From Aphrophora alni (taxonomy: Eukaryota > Arthropoda > Insecta > Hemiptera > Aphrophoridae), in the NCBI GenBank assembly GCA_963513935.1, contig OY740769.1, positions 33,817,120 through 33,881,119 on the forward strand: DNA of 64,000 bases. Direction: 5' to 3'. The position numbers and the translations under genes are program-made. Under the pieces are notes generated by a model. It did not search any database. It saw only the letters and a program-made list of their open reading frames with translations, and had not been told where the DNA came from. Numbering within the stretch: the first letter of the stretch is position 1; the number at the start of each line of letters is the position of its first letter. Shown piece by piece: positions 49,831 to 62,433 of this stretch.

Positions 49831-51305
49831 TTAATTATACGTTCACCTTTAACTTGATTGTTTTTTTATAAAGAAAATAATTAAAACTCAAATAACTATT
49901 AACTAAATTTTAAAATAATGTACTACATTGATATTTATTATTCCCCAAATCCCCAAAATGTAATTTTGAACAATTTAAATAGGTACTTTATATCTTTAAA
50001 ATTTCAAAAGCCATGATGTGATGAGATTTATTTCACACGAAAAGTCTTACACATGGAACATTTTGTGCATAACAGTCTTATGATATCTCTTGTGGTTTCA
50101 ATTACACGGCAAAATATCACATTTTACTAATGCTTTAAATCTCGTCTTGGTACAATGCATATAATTTGTATAATAGTGGATTGTAAAAACTTCCTTGTTC
50201 CTACTGCTTCATATTTGCTTTTGGAATAGATATGATATAATAGACTAACAACTTTTTTTTAGAAACTGTTACATGTAGTGAAGGAAACAAACTTATTTTA
50301 AGTATTTGGTTATTAATTGTATATTTATTATTTTATTATTTTTTTGTATACAGGTATTTTTCTAACAAATAAGTATGTATTTTGAAATATATATTTTTTC
50401 TTTTCTTTATTTACAGACTAGTTGTTTGCTTTACTCAAGTCGATTACTCAGCCATAGTGGTCATTGAAATTTTCCATATTTTAAATCGAGTTTCTACTTT
50501 TTAAATTTATGTTATAAATTAATCCAAAGCATAATTCGTAGGTGATTCAAATCAACTTTACATTAATTTATATTTCACTTTCTTACATTTACTTCTAATT
50601 TTCAGTTACTTATGATTTCGCACACCGTATTAGGTAATTAATTTTCATATTTCAATACGGTGTACTTAAAATCGTTAAACCCGATTTTGAGATATTAAAC
50701 TTTTATAACAGTAGTCTAACTAAAAACGGTGTTTGCCTTATTATAAAAAAAAACTCTAAAATTTCCATTTTTAGGGCAGAAGGGCGACTCATACGATTTA
50801 TTGGCAAACTTAAGAAGTATATTTGAACAAAATGTTATAGAAATCGGTGTAGCCGTTTATGCTAAAATATAGATTTGATGTTTTTTTTTCTTATTACTGG
50901 TACATTCAAAATAAGGTGATTATATTTTATAAGCACAATAGAAGGCATTGAACAAAATTGGTTCAACAGTTTCTGAAAAATAACTCTCTACAACATGGAT
51001 TCTGGAGATACTAAATCAACATATTTACCGAAAATTTTTAATTCATCATTTCCTCTGTTAAATTAAAGTAAGAGGTAAAATACAAAAATGAAATAAAATA
51101 CGACATTACTTTAAAAGAACCTTTCTTTACAAAATAATTTGTTATCAAGTTTTTTTTGCTTTTTCAACTAAAGTATGTATTATTATAGAGATATATAAAA
51201 TTGTATTCAATGTGAAATAAGTATTTATTATCTAATTAAACATGACTTTCTTCATATTACAATAAACAAAAAGAAAACAATATATCATCTGTTGTAAAAT
51301 AATTC
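49831..51305. other. Gene-free stretch
   Basis: AT-rich with scraps of family B wording at about 50690-50890. A small inverted repeat (ACACCGTATT and AATACGGTGT) lies at about 50622-50664. I see no gene. Confidence 0.45.
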
Positions 51306-51311
51306 TTGCAG

Positions 51312-51377
51312 ATGGCGTTGCTGCTTCAGAGAAGAAAACTTAATTGTAGTCGCGTCAGTGTGAACACTTTCGTGCAG
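51312..51377 (+). CDS. Weak candidate micro-exon
   Basis: Bases 51312-51377 start ATGGCGTTGCTGCTTCAG right after TTCTTGCAG and end GTGCAG before GTAGAT. They make 22 open codons (MALLLQRRKLNCSR, VSVNTFVQ) between acceptable splice signals, with higher GC than the flanks. Nothing else supports a gene and no family is recognised. The whole 51306-51497 frame is more likely incidental. Confidence 0.12.
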
Positions 51378-51497
51378 GTAGATGATTTGTTCACCGACGT
51401 GAGCATATGTTGGGACCAGCCGACATCTTGCATTCAGTCCATAACTTCTTTATACTTACCAACAATTTACAAAACCGACTCCATTAATAGCACATAA

Positions 51498-52864
51498 ATT
51501 AAATGAACACACGTTTCTCCGACGATGTTGTATTCATAATTATAACAAGTCGTACGATTAATGTAGATAATCGATACAGCCATTTTGATAGTTTTATTAT
51601 TATTACACGAGAGTCGTGAATGTTGTGTGAAGATTGAAGTTAATGAAATACTTTACTCTCAGCTGTTTGATCTCAGAAGAAGCTATATTTTGTATTAATG
51701 AAAATTATGATTAAGGAGTTCGAAATATTCTCGATCATAGATTTCGAGAAAATTCTATATGTATGATTTTTCTTTGTCGTTTTTATATGAGGAGAAAGTA
51801 TTTCGATAAGGAAAACCCATGTTGAAATTTATTTTAAATTGCACAGCCCAATAACAAGGCTTTACAATAATGCACAGACCACGGACATAATTTTTGTAAA
51901 AAAAAGTAATTTTTCAGATGATAAATTTCAAAACAAATATATACGCTTATAAACTCATAATCGATTTTTATACTCGTCATACGTTTTTTATGAGATAATA
52001 AAAATATGACGACAATACAAATGTTAAAGTGTTCTTTCCCTGTACAGACTTCGTGAGTTTTTAGTTTCACACCAAAGTAAGATAAAACACGCAGTCAGGC
52101 CACAGTCAGCTATAACTTCGCTATAAACTGTGCTATTAAACTCATAAATTGTTGAAGTCTAACGGTACACTCAAATGCATAAAATACTCTCCTTGGTGAG
52201 GCATACATTTAAATTATTTGTACTAAAACATAGGTTTTGGCAATTCTCATACCATGATATTGACTCATTCCAATATTTATTTCATATTTAAAATAAAAAT
52301 AAAAAGATAATGAACAAGTTTCGCTAGCGACCTTGATGTGACATTCTTCAAATGAATTTCCATTGTTTTCATTTATAACGGCAACTGGTGTTGTGAGCTG
52401 TGTTTTTTTAATATTCAAAACGAAATTTTTGGAGTGTTTAATGGGCACTCTATTCTGTCTAATCAAGTAAATGATTTAGTAAAGGCATCACTCGTTCTGA
52501 TTGCGTCTGTAACTCGGGTTAGATGTATCTACCTATTATTGAAATCCAGATATTAATGTTGAAGGTAAATATTAATTTTCTTGCTTTGCCAATTAAAGGA
52601 GCTTACGATTTACCACATTGACTCGAAATATTGATCTTTATATTGCACCAAAAAGTTATTAAAATAGATCGAACTAATTTTGAGAATTAGGCCTTTTATA
52701 AGTTTCTCACAAGCATTTTTTTAGTTTTGATCGATAGTTTCTTAGCACGCCTACGGATTTTTTAGTTAAAATGACTGTTCGTGTAATTTTGTCCTACATG
52801 TTCTTGACATCTACAATATAACAACCTCAATTCTGAAAATTGTTTTCAAAGGCACAAAACGTTT
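51498..52864. other. Gene-free stretch
   Basis: No gene or clear repeat recognised. Two short minus-strand frames (51834-52070 and 52209-52466) have AT-driven composition. Confidence 0.45.
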
Positions 52865-53495
52865 CATAGAAAACGACAAATCAAAATTTTAGTTACCGTA
52901 ACGATATTTTCCCCCTACGTAATTATAAAGTAATACAGATAAAAACCAATCTTCACGCTATTTCGCACGGATTTTTTATTATTTTACATGATTATATATA
53001 CATAATAAAATATCTTTAAAATGAAAACAAATAAGACATGTGGATAATTAATTTGAAATATTGCATATTATTTGTAGCAAAATATAGAATATGAATTGGT
53101 AAACTAAGAAAATATTACTAAAATATAGAGGGGAATTGATAAGACTAAAAACACAGTGAGGTAAATCGGTTAAAACTTGTATTCACAGAAACCACAAATC
53201 GATATTTTAGTTACCGTCATAACATATTTGAAAAGTAGTTTAAATGGCAACTAGTCATCACACTAAATCGCGCTCAGTTTTTTGATATAAATAACACACA
53301 TTATCCTTACATAATTTACATCAATATCCTTAAATGGAAAAATATAAAATTTAGATACTTAATTTTAAAATATTGCATATTATTTATAGCGAAATATATA
53401 ACCAATATGAATTTGTAAACTAAGAAAATATTACGAAGATCTGGAGAAGTATTGATAAGACTACAGACACAGTCAGGTCAATCGGTGAAACCTTG
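52865..53495 (+). repeat. Tandem duplication, about 310-base unit
   Basis: TTTTAGTTACCGT occurs near 52890 and 53205, TTGCATATTATTTGTAGC at 53062 and its variant at 53371, and AAACTAAGAAAATATTAC near 53102 and 53417. GATAAGACTAnAnACACAGTnAGG ends both copies. Copies are diverged by substitutions, so the duplication is not recent. Confidence 0.7.
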
Positions 53496-54264
53496 ACTAC
53501 CCTTATGTCGACAGATGGAAGCACAGGTGTCGGACGTAGGCCAATTCCTCTTGTCACTTTCTTGAGCTTCAAATCTTCAACTGTTATCTTCCAAACTACA
53601 AAAGATACCCGACCAGGTGGTCATTATAGTCTACATCAAACATTGTAATGTACAAGCATTATCTTTCTTAGTATGCTAGCCTTGATAAAATGCTTAAACA
53701 TTGCCCAGAATAAAACATAAGAATGGTCAATTATTATTATATTGTTATCAATGAAATAAAAGAACTTATATAATTATAACCAGCAATAAACTTTCACTAC
53801 TTAAAATAATTTCGTATTCATATACGAATTAAAAACTCGAAAAATGTAGCTTATTACACGCACAAATTAAATAACGAGTTTTATATAATTATTTAATTCC
53901 ATGGAATCGCTGTAAAAAACACATTTCGCTGATATGGCACAGATTAAAAAATATATCTTTAAAATTGTGAAAGCATTCAAATTATTCGTTAAGCATATTT
54001 TTGGTTCCAAGTCACAATTTAAATAAAATATTTAATTACCTTAGGTCCGTCTTGTGACTAATTAAATTATTCGTTTATGTTAATTGATTCGTTTTAAGTT
54101 TTACATTCACCAAAGTTGATGAAATTTTCATATATCGGTAAAAAATCTCTTAAATAATTCAAAACTTTGAATGTTTTGGAAGCCTTATGTTTTCTAAAGA
54201 TTTTATAAAGCAATATCTGTACCACATTTAGTGGAAATGGGGCAAATATTGTAATCACTAGAAA

Positions 54265-54267
<3 letters not shown>
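53496..54267. other. Gene-free stretch
   Basis: I see nothing recognisable here. Confidence 0.5.

Positions 54268-54308
<41 letters not shown>
54268..54308. repeat. (AT)n microsatellite
   Basis: About 20 uninterrupted AT units. Confidence 0.95.
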
Positions 54309-54311
<3 letters not shown>

Positions 54312-54598
54312 AAACCATAATAAATGTGTGTTTTTATAAGATTTCTTTGGTTTTTCAATTTCGAAATTAGCTGTAATAACATTTAAGAAATTAAAATTAA
54401 CGTACAGTTCCGTCGGAGTAAATCAATCTGAAATAGTACATTAAATCACGAAATTCTCTTTTTCTATATAAATTATTTAATTATATATAGAGTAATGTGC
54501 AATTTTTAGTTATTGCGAACTCTTTTATAGAAGAAATATTTTCACTCATCTTCTATAGGCTTAATGTGAAACTATTTTGGGATTACTTTCTCTCCAAC

Positions 54599-54803
<205 letters not shown>

Positions 54804-54869
54804 ACATCAATATTTGATATATGTCAAACACGTAATATGTTATATGTAAAACAGAGAAAACCTTAGGCC

Positions 54870-55130
54870 TCACTTTAGTGAGTACGGACTTGTCAATCCT
54901 GAGCGGCCTAGCTGGATCTACACATTTTTTTCTTGTAATATTAGGTTATAGTCCGTTTTCCTATCCGGTCACTCTTGACCAACTTTTGTTCTCTTCCGGT
55001 CTTGACGTTATTAGAGTACTTGAGTTCTAGGTGTCTTTATTTTATGATCTTTTCTTCGATTTTTTGGAAAGCGATGATGAACGAAATGTTTTTGCCTTTA
55101 CACAACAAAGAAACAAATCTAGTTATTGTG
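54870..55130 (+). repeat. SINE-like dispersed repeat, family A, copy 8
   Basis: CACTTTAGTGAGTACGGACT, CAATCCTGAGCGGCCTAGCT, GGATCTACACATTTTTTTC, CTCTTGACCAACTTTTG, TCTCTTCCGGTCTTGACG, ATTAGAGTACTTGAG, GCGATGATGAACGAAATG and an ACAACAAAGAAACAAA tail follow the family order. The 104-codon frame over it is a by-product. Confidence 0.7.
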
Positions 55131-55699
55131 AATGATTTTATGGAAGAAGTATCTCCACTAATCTTAGCTGTGCCGAACTATTTTTTTTGTTACCCCCCCC
55201 CCTCCAACTCATCACCTTTTTCTCTTATACAATTATTTGATATATGTCCAAGATGCAAGTTATTTTTCAGTAGTGAGACAATAGTGTAGGAACATATTAT
55301 AGTACACCCAAGTGTTTTCGTCTCCCTGATAAAGCTGAGACGTCTTATCACTACCGATGTGAATGTCTGGCGTCCAACTCAAGTACCGACGCAAATACTT
55401 CATCTGATACTATATATATACTGTACATGTGTTTGTAGTGCTTGTGTTGGGATGTAAAGATATTAGTTCTCCAAACAGGTCATGTGAAATTATTATTTTA
55501 AATAAATACCTTTAATAATGCAGAGATATTTCATTAACTTTCTGGCGAAACACCTCTTGATCTTCATCGCCCTATGAATAAAGGAAGACAAGAATATAAA
55601 ATAAAGACACCTACCCATCGAATACTTCTCCAAACACGCACAAAAACAATACCATAATTTAGAAAGAAAACACTAGGCTAATTGTCACTGTCTCTTCTG

Positions 55700-56055
55700 A
55701 TATTTAAAGTCAGGATTTATTCAAAAAAGAATATACTATTCAAAGTCTGAATTTATCAAAAAAAGAAATTCCTAGTCAGGAATTATTCAAAATAGAAATA
55801 CAATGTCATGAATTATCAAAAACGGAAATTTAAAATCATGAATTATCAAAAACAGAAACTCCAAGCCAGGAATTATCCAAAATAAAAATACAATGTCATG
55901 AATGATCAAAAACGGAAATTTAAATTCATGAATTATCAAAAATGGAGAGTCAAAATCAGGAGTTATAAAAAATTGAAATTGAAAGTGAGGTAATATCAAA
56001 AATCGATATTCAAAGTCAGGAATTATCAAAAGCGGAAATTCAAAATCAGGAGTGA
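55700..56055. repeat. 30-bp minisatellite, about 11 units
   Basis: The unit is close to AATTATCAAAAACGGAAATT followed by CAAAGTCAGG, exactly 30 bases in most copies, with variants ATGTCATG and AAATCATG spread among them. Because 30 is a multiple of three, the minus strand keeps an open frame (55787-56104) of 10-residue repeats of the type PDFEFPFLII/HD. No start context or flanking gene suggests expression. Confidence 0.85.
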
Positions 56056-57409
56056 TATTTTTGACGATCTGTGGAGATTTAAGACTCATACAAATATTTA
56101 ACACTGTATAAAAAATTATATTTTGCTTATAAATTGTGTAAATTAAATTTCCTATAAACTAAATAAAATACCTGGATTAATTTAGTAATTGTAAATTAAA
56201 GGACTGATTTTGTAGCTCATTTATTAGTTTTACGTTTTTGAATAGATGATTACCGTTACATTTTGCTCGGGTCCTTAGCGGGTACAAAACTGATTTTGAG
56301 GAAATTATATGTTTTATTCTTATTGATTACATCTAATTTTTGAGTTACAGCAGTAATATTTTCCGTTAGTTCTTAAAGGTCGAATAGCCTATAACGAAAT
56401 CGGCTGTAAAACTAACAATAACAATTTATAAAAAAATGAAGAAGATTTACATTATTTCTATTTTTTCCATCTGCACAACAAATACGTGTAAAGCTTACGC
56501 TAGTAAATAATTGTGCAACATTTCAGCTATAAAATTTCTATTCCCGTACTGAGAGCAAATAGCTACAACGTGTTGAAAGTCAACGTTACCTTTCTTGTAT
56601 TGTTAACTGACCAGACCAATTATGTTCGCAATTAGGTCTAGATTAATGACTTAATTTGGAAAATAAAAAACATGATAGACAATTGCTTCGACAGCTGTAA
56701 AAGGTAGGAGACGAACACCATGTGTTACACCAACTGTCGACCAATGGTCAGTAAAACAGGTAGCGCCGCCATAACTTACTAACAGTTCTCTTTCTCTTCT
56801 GTTCATCGTGATTTATGGTGTATTGGGCATGAGAAATAATGTTGCTTTCAGTTGTCTTCTCTGGAAATACAATTGATTGTCGGTCGATGGTCATGTTGAG
56901 AGGTATTCATCAGTTGTTGGAAAATGGAGAATGCCAAAATGATCTATTGTTGTTAAACGCTGCCACCACAGTTTGACACTAAATTCTTGGAAAATTAACT
57001 ACTTAAATTGTGTTTTTGTTTTGTTAGCATCGTTGCTCCTATGTTAATAACTGTCAACGCTTCTGTGAAAAGTCCTTAAACCGGGAACAAGGTGACCGTG
57101 TAATTTAATTTCATTTGACCGCACCTAAAAATCCATGAGTTTCTTAATTTTGTAGTAGAGTTTAGTTACATAGCTGGACGATAAAATTTAGCCTATTTTG
57201 CCACTGAACCAAAAGATTTATTTCATCCTTTGGATTTGGCTCTTTCAGTTCAGTAGTACACGGTTTGTGTACATGTAACGGATTGAAGATAATGACTGGA
57301 TCATTCAAACTCTGTGTTGTGGGGAAAACAAAATATTATATTTTGAAATTTGTGAGTTTTATTTCATTTTGTGAATTCAATAACCTAGTTTAGTTACTTA
57401 AGATAGTCT
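56056..57409. other. Gene-free stretch with a complex, balanced block
   Basis: From about 56490 to 57090 the sequence is more complex and less AT-rich, with GTCGACCAATGGTCAG (about 56735) and GTCGGTCGATGGTCATG (about 56880) as related phrases. There is no long frame. A non-coding regulatory or conserved element is possible but unproved. Confidence 0.3.
57259..57310 (+). repeat. Short repeat, copy 1 of 2
   Basis: GGTTTGTGTACATGTAACGG, then ATTGAAGATAATGACTGGA and TCATT, parallels 58545-58597. Confidence 0.55.
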
Positions 57410-57690
57410 GGAGTTTGGTTAATTAAAATGAGCAGAGTTAGAAAAAGTTTCGTTACTTAAAATTGGGCTGACTTTAGCCATTTAAAAATGGGACTAGTTT
57501 GTTAAAACTGGTTATTTAAAACTATAATGAGTTTGGTAAAGTTTGGTTGTACAAACGTGGGATGAGTTTGGTAAAGGTTGACTATTTAAAAGTTGGATTG
57601 GCTTTTTTATTTAAAACAGGAATTTGTTTGTGAAGTTTGGTTATGTTAAACTGAGATACGTTCGGAAAAGTTTTGCTACTTGAAATTGGA
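57410..57690 (+). repeat. Degenerate tandem repeat, about 35-base unit
   Basis: Units of the kind GAGTTTGGTAAAGTTTGGTT, then ATTTAAAA, then TGGGAT, recur with spacings of 35-45 bases, best preserved at about 57528-57600. There are seven to eight recognisable units, all diverged. Confidence 0.65.
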
Positions 57691-58798
57691 ACGAGTTAAC
57701 TTATGAAAAAAAATTTATTTTATTAGCGATTTGAATTGATGTTACTAAAGTATCATTTATATTTTCCACTGATATTTTATCGAAATCGATTGAGCTGATT
57801 TTGAAAAAAATAACATTTTTATAACGATAGTATGATTTTTTAGCGGATAATTTCCTATGCAACATTTTCGGTCAGATGGTGATTTAATAAATACATTTAA
57901 TTCAGGACCTTGAGGGTTAAATTTTAGCAATTTTTATTCATTTAATTGTATTTGTTTTAGTGTAGTCTATATACAAGTACAGGGATTATATTTTATGGAC
58001 ATAACTAGAAACTAAGAAAACCCGTTGTGCACTAATTTTGAATTTATCGGTCAAACTTTTGGGGATAAGGGAAGACCCAAAAAGAATTTTCCGTTACAAT
58101 ACAGTGTGGTAAAGTAAACTGAATTATATGACCGTATAGTTTACAATCTTGTTTATTGCTGTTTATTTGTGTTTTGTTAAAACCTTTGGCAAGATGCTGT
58201 TGAAAGATGAAAGGGTCAGTCAAGTAGCTACTGGGGGCGGAGAGGGGTGGACAAAGCTTAACAGTTGACAGAAGGGTTCCTTAATAGTTCGGCGTCTTCT
58301 TCAAACAAGAAATATTAGCCATTTCCTGTCCTCTGTCCATCATAGCATCTGTATTTTTTTCTAGTTCTCTCGGTAAGTTGCTTTTGTCCAATTTACTTCT
58401 TTCTCTCTGCTGTGTACATTATATAATATAATGTATAACATTGAGTTAAACATTACCATTATTAAGCCACATAACTAAGATATCCCCTTTTTTTCAATTG
58501 TTAATATGTTGTGACACCTTTGAGTACAAAGGTTGTATGCCTATGTAAGGTTTGTGTACATGTAACAGCTGAAGATGATGACTTGCTCATTGAGTCGTCG
58601 TCTTGATTCAAATTAAGAGTTATTTTGGAAAATTTGAGTTTTCCATTCGCCAATGTTTCGTTCTGTATTATCGAATGTATAATAAAAAAATGCTTAGATG
58701 TTGCGAAATCCTTCATAGAATCACCGACAAAAGGCTCGATGAAATGTCCACCGATCTCATCCATTGGAGTAATTTCGTATAATTTTTGGCTTACTGTA

Positions 58799-58802
<4 letters not shown>
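57691..58802. other. Gene-free stretch
   Basis: No gene. Around 58565-58600 a short hairpin is possible (AAGATGATGAC with GTCGTCGTCTT, allowing G-T pairs) within the second copy of the 57259 repeat. The minus frame at 58501-58803 spans it and is not protein-like. Confidence 0.4.
58545..58597 (+). repeat. Short repeat, copy 2 of 2
   Basis: GGTTTGTGTACATGTAACAG, CTGAAGATGATGACTTG and CTCATTGAG match 57259-57310 in order. GAAGATGATGA-type phrases with a following hairpin also occur in the tails of some Penelope-like elements, but the resemblance is loose. Confidence 0.55.

Positions 58803-58858
<56 letters not shown>
58803..58858. repeat. (TA)n microsatellite
   Basis: About 28 uninterrupted units. 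Confidence 0.95.
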
Positions 58859-58863
<5 letters not shown>

Positions 58864-59474
58864 AACGATCTAGAAGTTGTAATTTGAATCCGTTTTTTCT
58901 GAAGTTCAACATAAACTCATTTTTACAAAGCATTGTTACATTCTTTAACCAGAAAAAAAGGCAAATTTAAAAATTAGCTCGATTTATATTAGAATAAATC
59001 GTTCATCGCTGATAATTGTTTACCTAAATTTCGGACAACCTCCTTATAACTCATTTTCCCCAGAAAAGTCAACATCCAATTATATCCAAACGTGTTTTCT
59101 AGGAAACAAAACTTTTCACTAAAGAACGAAATCGTTGAAAATGTAACCTCAAAATTTAAAAAATCAAGTATATCCCTATGGTAATAAGAATTTAAATTCA
59201 CTTTAGCTAAATTTAGTATGAAACTTGCTTTTACTATTAATTGAATTTGGTTTTACAATTTCAAGATAATGGCTGTTTGAAACAATTCTATAAGTTAACC
59301 AAAACTTATAAATGTCGGTAATGGCTGATTTTTAGTAACTAAAATGTTCGTAATAAACTATGGAGAAAGATATTTAACGGGTTGAAAAATCGATGTGAAT
59401 TTTTTGCAGATATATCCGTTTTGAGTTCTCCTGAGCCCCAAAAAATATTTTGGGAATTATCATCTATTTTCTGA

Positions 59475-59792
59475 CATATGTACAGTGCTCTATAGCCCAA
59501 ACGCCTTGACCGATATTAATCAAACTTGGTATGTGGGCATATTTTGTCCATTTCACAATATATGTGTTTCATTTTTGTTAAATAATTCAACTTTTGTGGA
59601 TAGCTGCTATAAGAAAATAACTCAACATTAACTTTAACCATTTTGATCAAGTTTTGCTAAGGACTATTTTTTCCTTGTTGTTTAAAAGCGCAAACCTCTC
59701 AGTGAGCATAGCGAATTACAAAAAAAGAAGAAAAGACTCAAACAAATCCTATTAGTCGCCAACTCTTCAAAAACGCTGGTTCATGAGTTACT

Positions 59793-59828
<36 letters not shown>

Positions 59829-59830
59829 GG
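59475..59830 (+). repeat. Dispersed repeat, family B, with poly(A) tail
   Basis: TTGACCGATATTAATCAAAC, TTGGTATGTGGGCATATTTT, TTTTGTGGATAGCTGC, CATTTTGATCAAGTTTTG, CTCTTCAAAAACGCTGG and TTCATGAGTTACTGG follow the family order, ending in poly(A) at 59796-59825. The A-tail suggests spread by retroposition. Confidence 0.6.
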
Positions 59831-60418
59831 GCTGTTATAAAATTGGTGAATTTTTAAAATGAGATGAAATTGGTAATTTCTTAAAATCTGCTGTACAAAT
59901 TGTGGTTAAAAATTTAAGTTCAATGACCCAAACCCATGCAAAAAATAACACGTACATAAATATTACAGTTCAGTAGAAACATATTGGCAACAGTGAAAAT
60001 GAATCTTGAGCATCGATATTAAAGGTTTGACTTTATAATCAAATAATATTTACGCTGAGGACAGGACGTGTTTATTGTACACGCCAAGCCAGTCTAAGCC
60101 CTCATTTAAATGTATAAATATTTGTTCAATTACAGCATCGATGGTTCATTTTCACTTTTTGAACTACTGTACTAATATTTTGGTAACAGTTAATTTTGGT
60201 TGGTTTATATTCGGTTTTGGAGTAAGATAGAAAGTTTGTGCAATGTTTTTGCAACTTTCGTTCTGAACAAACACCAAAATCGAGATAAGAAAAGAGTGGA
60301 TAAAAGATAAAAATAGCAAACGATTTGCGTGTTCCATCATGACACCATGTATAGGCCGCTTGCCGAGTATTTGAATTATTTTTATACTTAATTTTGAATT
60401 TATTTTATTCAATTTAAA

Positions 60419-60475
60419 GTTTTAATTTGTTTTACACTTTGTTTTAATTTGTTTTACACTAATTTGTTTTAATTT
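60419..60475. repeat. Short tandem repeat, about 24-base unit
   Basis: TTTTAATTTGTTTTACACTT is repeated about two and a half times with small changes. Confidence 0.75.
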
Positions 60476-60944
60476 GTGATAGGCCTACACTTACACGATT
60501 ATCAACTTTGAAATAAGTTTTTTATTGTTATCGCCTACTCCGTATAATATATAAATTTATCTACTAACTACGTATTGGTCCTTGATTAAACCTAATAAAG
60601 AAATCAGCTGATTAATTACATTTCACTCTCCCTATGTAACATTTAGTTTTGAGACGTTTGTCTACATTTTGCTTTGTTTCCAAAAGGAAGTTTTGTTTTA
60701 GTAAAAATATGTTTATCTTTTGTTTCACGCTGATTACAGGTTCTAGAATAAAATAGTTTGTGCTGTCTGTCTGACCAACTGTCTCTATTTCTGCAAGCGC
60801 ATTTCTAAGTCTGTATTCAATTTATATATGAAACTGTTGAATCAATTTTGACCTAAATTATTCAAACGTGGTACAGACAACTTCCTTAATAGTGAAAATG
60901 ATGTTCACTTGTTTCAAGATGGTTGTCATTTAACTTTTGGTGCA

Positions 60945-61062
60945 ACTAACACTTTGGAAACTGCAGAACACATACTTCTGAAATGTAAAACATTATTAGC
61001 TATCTTCAGTCCAAATGGAATTCCAGAAAAGACAAGCAATCTAGCTAAGCAAATTATATAAC
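60945..61062 (+). pseudogene. LINE C-terminal scrap
   Basis: The frame NTLETAEHILLKCKTLLAIF, then PNGIPEKTSNLAKQII and a stop, resembles the conserved Cys/His block (ETAEH-I-L-C) near the C-terminus of LINE ORF2 proteins, downstream of the reverse transcriptase. The first Cys pair of the motif is not recognisable and no reverse transcriptase precedes it, so this is a short relic. Confidence 0.45.
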
Positions 61063-62433
61063 TAACAAAGGGTATAGAATTAAGCTATATGTTAAAATGT
61101 ACGTCTCCATGTTTTACCAAAATTTGATCGAAATCTGTTGCTCCGATTTTGAGTTTCTCCAACTTTTACAAATAATGTACAAATGGTTTTTTTTCCTTAA
61201 TTAACCAATAACTCTAAAACTGGTTTTTTTATAGTTTACTAAAACAATATGTTTAGTTTGGACCCGCGAAGCTTAAATTTTAGCAAAACTTTAACAAAAT
61301 TCTTTGTCAATTTTAAGAAAATAATTTTCAGAGTCTTGTGGAAAACTATCCTCTAAATTTTGATTTTTATTGTTAGTTGGTTATTTTGGTGCGGGAGAAA
61401 GTTTGTGAAATATGTTTTCATTTATCGTTAAAATTTAAATTAATAATATTATCTTCAACTGTCAACTGTATATATTTACGTCACAGCATCTGTTTGTCTT
61501 TACAGTACTTGAAAACATAAATGTTTGCCATTTCAATAAGATGTCAAACTTTCCCTGAAGAAGGCCGGCTATTATGAGTAAAAGCTCACAATTTGTTGTT
61601 GAAGCTTCCATTGTCTCGGAACCTAATGACCAGCATAGCAAGGTTTATAGCCTTCAACTGTTGTAGTGACCCACCCATCGATACAAACAATGATTGCTAG
61701 GTTGGCTTGTTCTTCTTATAGATGAATGAGCTGTAACAGGTTATCATCTCTAAATTGTTTCTGTAATATTAGTTTTACGATTAGACTATATCGTTTATTA
61801 ATTAGTAATTAATATAATAATAAATTTGGCTCTAATACAATCTGTTTCATTTTCTAAACATTTAAGGCGTTAATATGTTTTACTTATTATTATGGCTTTC
61901 GTTAATAAAAACAGAATTACAAAATCAGAGATAAAAATTCTTCTTCTTAAAATAAGGATGATTTTATTTTATTTTTTGCTTATTCCAAAAAATGGATGTC
62001 ATGACGCGATCGAAAACGAAACTATTGAAAGAGTGGAAAAAGGTCTTTATACCGATAAACAGTGAGGACAACTTTCTTCTGTTTCCTTCCCTTGCAATCA
62101 ATTGTTTTCGTCCTTTGTGTAGTGCAGGCCAGTGTGTTGTGGTTTTAACTGACTATGTTTGTTTAAGTATTAGTCTTGCACCTCATCTACATTGCTGGAC
62201 CTTACGGCTAAGTTGGACCTTAGAGTACAGTCCAGCCTCTACCTCATGGCGCTTCATGGTGCTGGTATAATTTTAAAATGTTTTTGTGATTTGGGGAATC
62301 GTTGTTTTTCATTATTAGCTTTGACTGCTCAGGCTAGTTTTATGCTTGACTACTTTCTTATAGATTTTAATTTTAGCTTCCAACATAAATCTAGGCTACT
62401 AGGCTATGTTTGTATTTTCCTCTTATTTCTCGT
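61063..62433. other. Gene-free stretch
   Basis: Family B-like wording at about 61100-61340. The overlapping frames at 61992-62270 and 62192-62437 lie in slightly GC-richer sequence and have mixed composition but match nothing I know. A CCCTGAAGAAGGCCGGC phrase near 61553 resembles tails of Penelope-like elements only loosely. Confidence 0.4.

Noticed and set aside
55787..56104. 105-codon repetitive protein
   Set aside because: It is a by-product of a 30-bp minisatellite. Kept only as a finding about the repeat.
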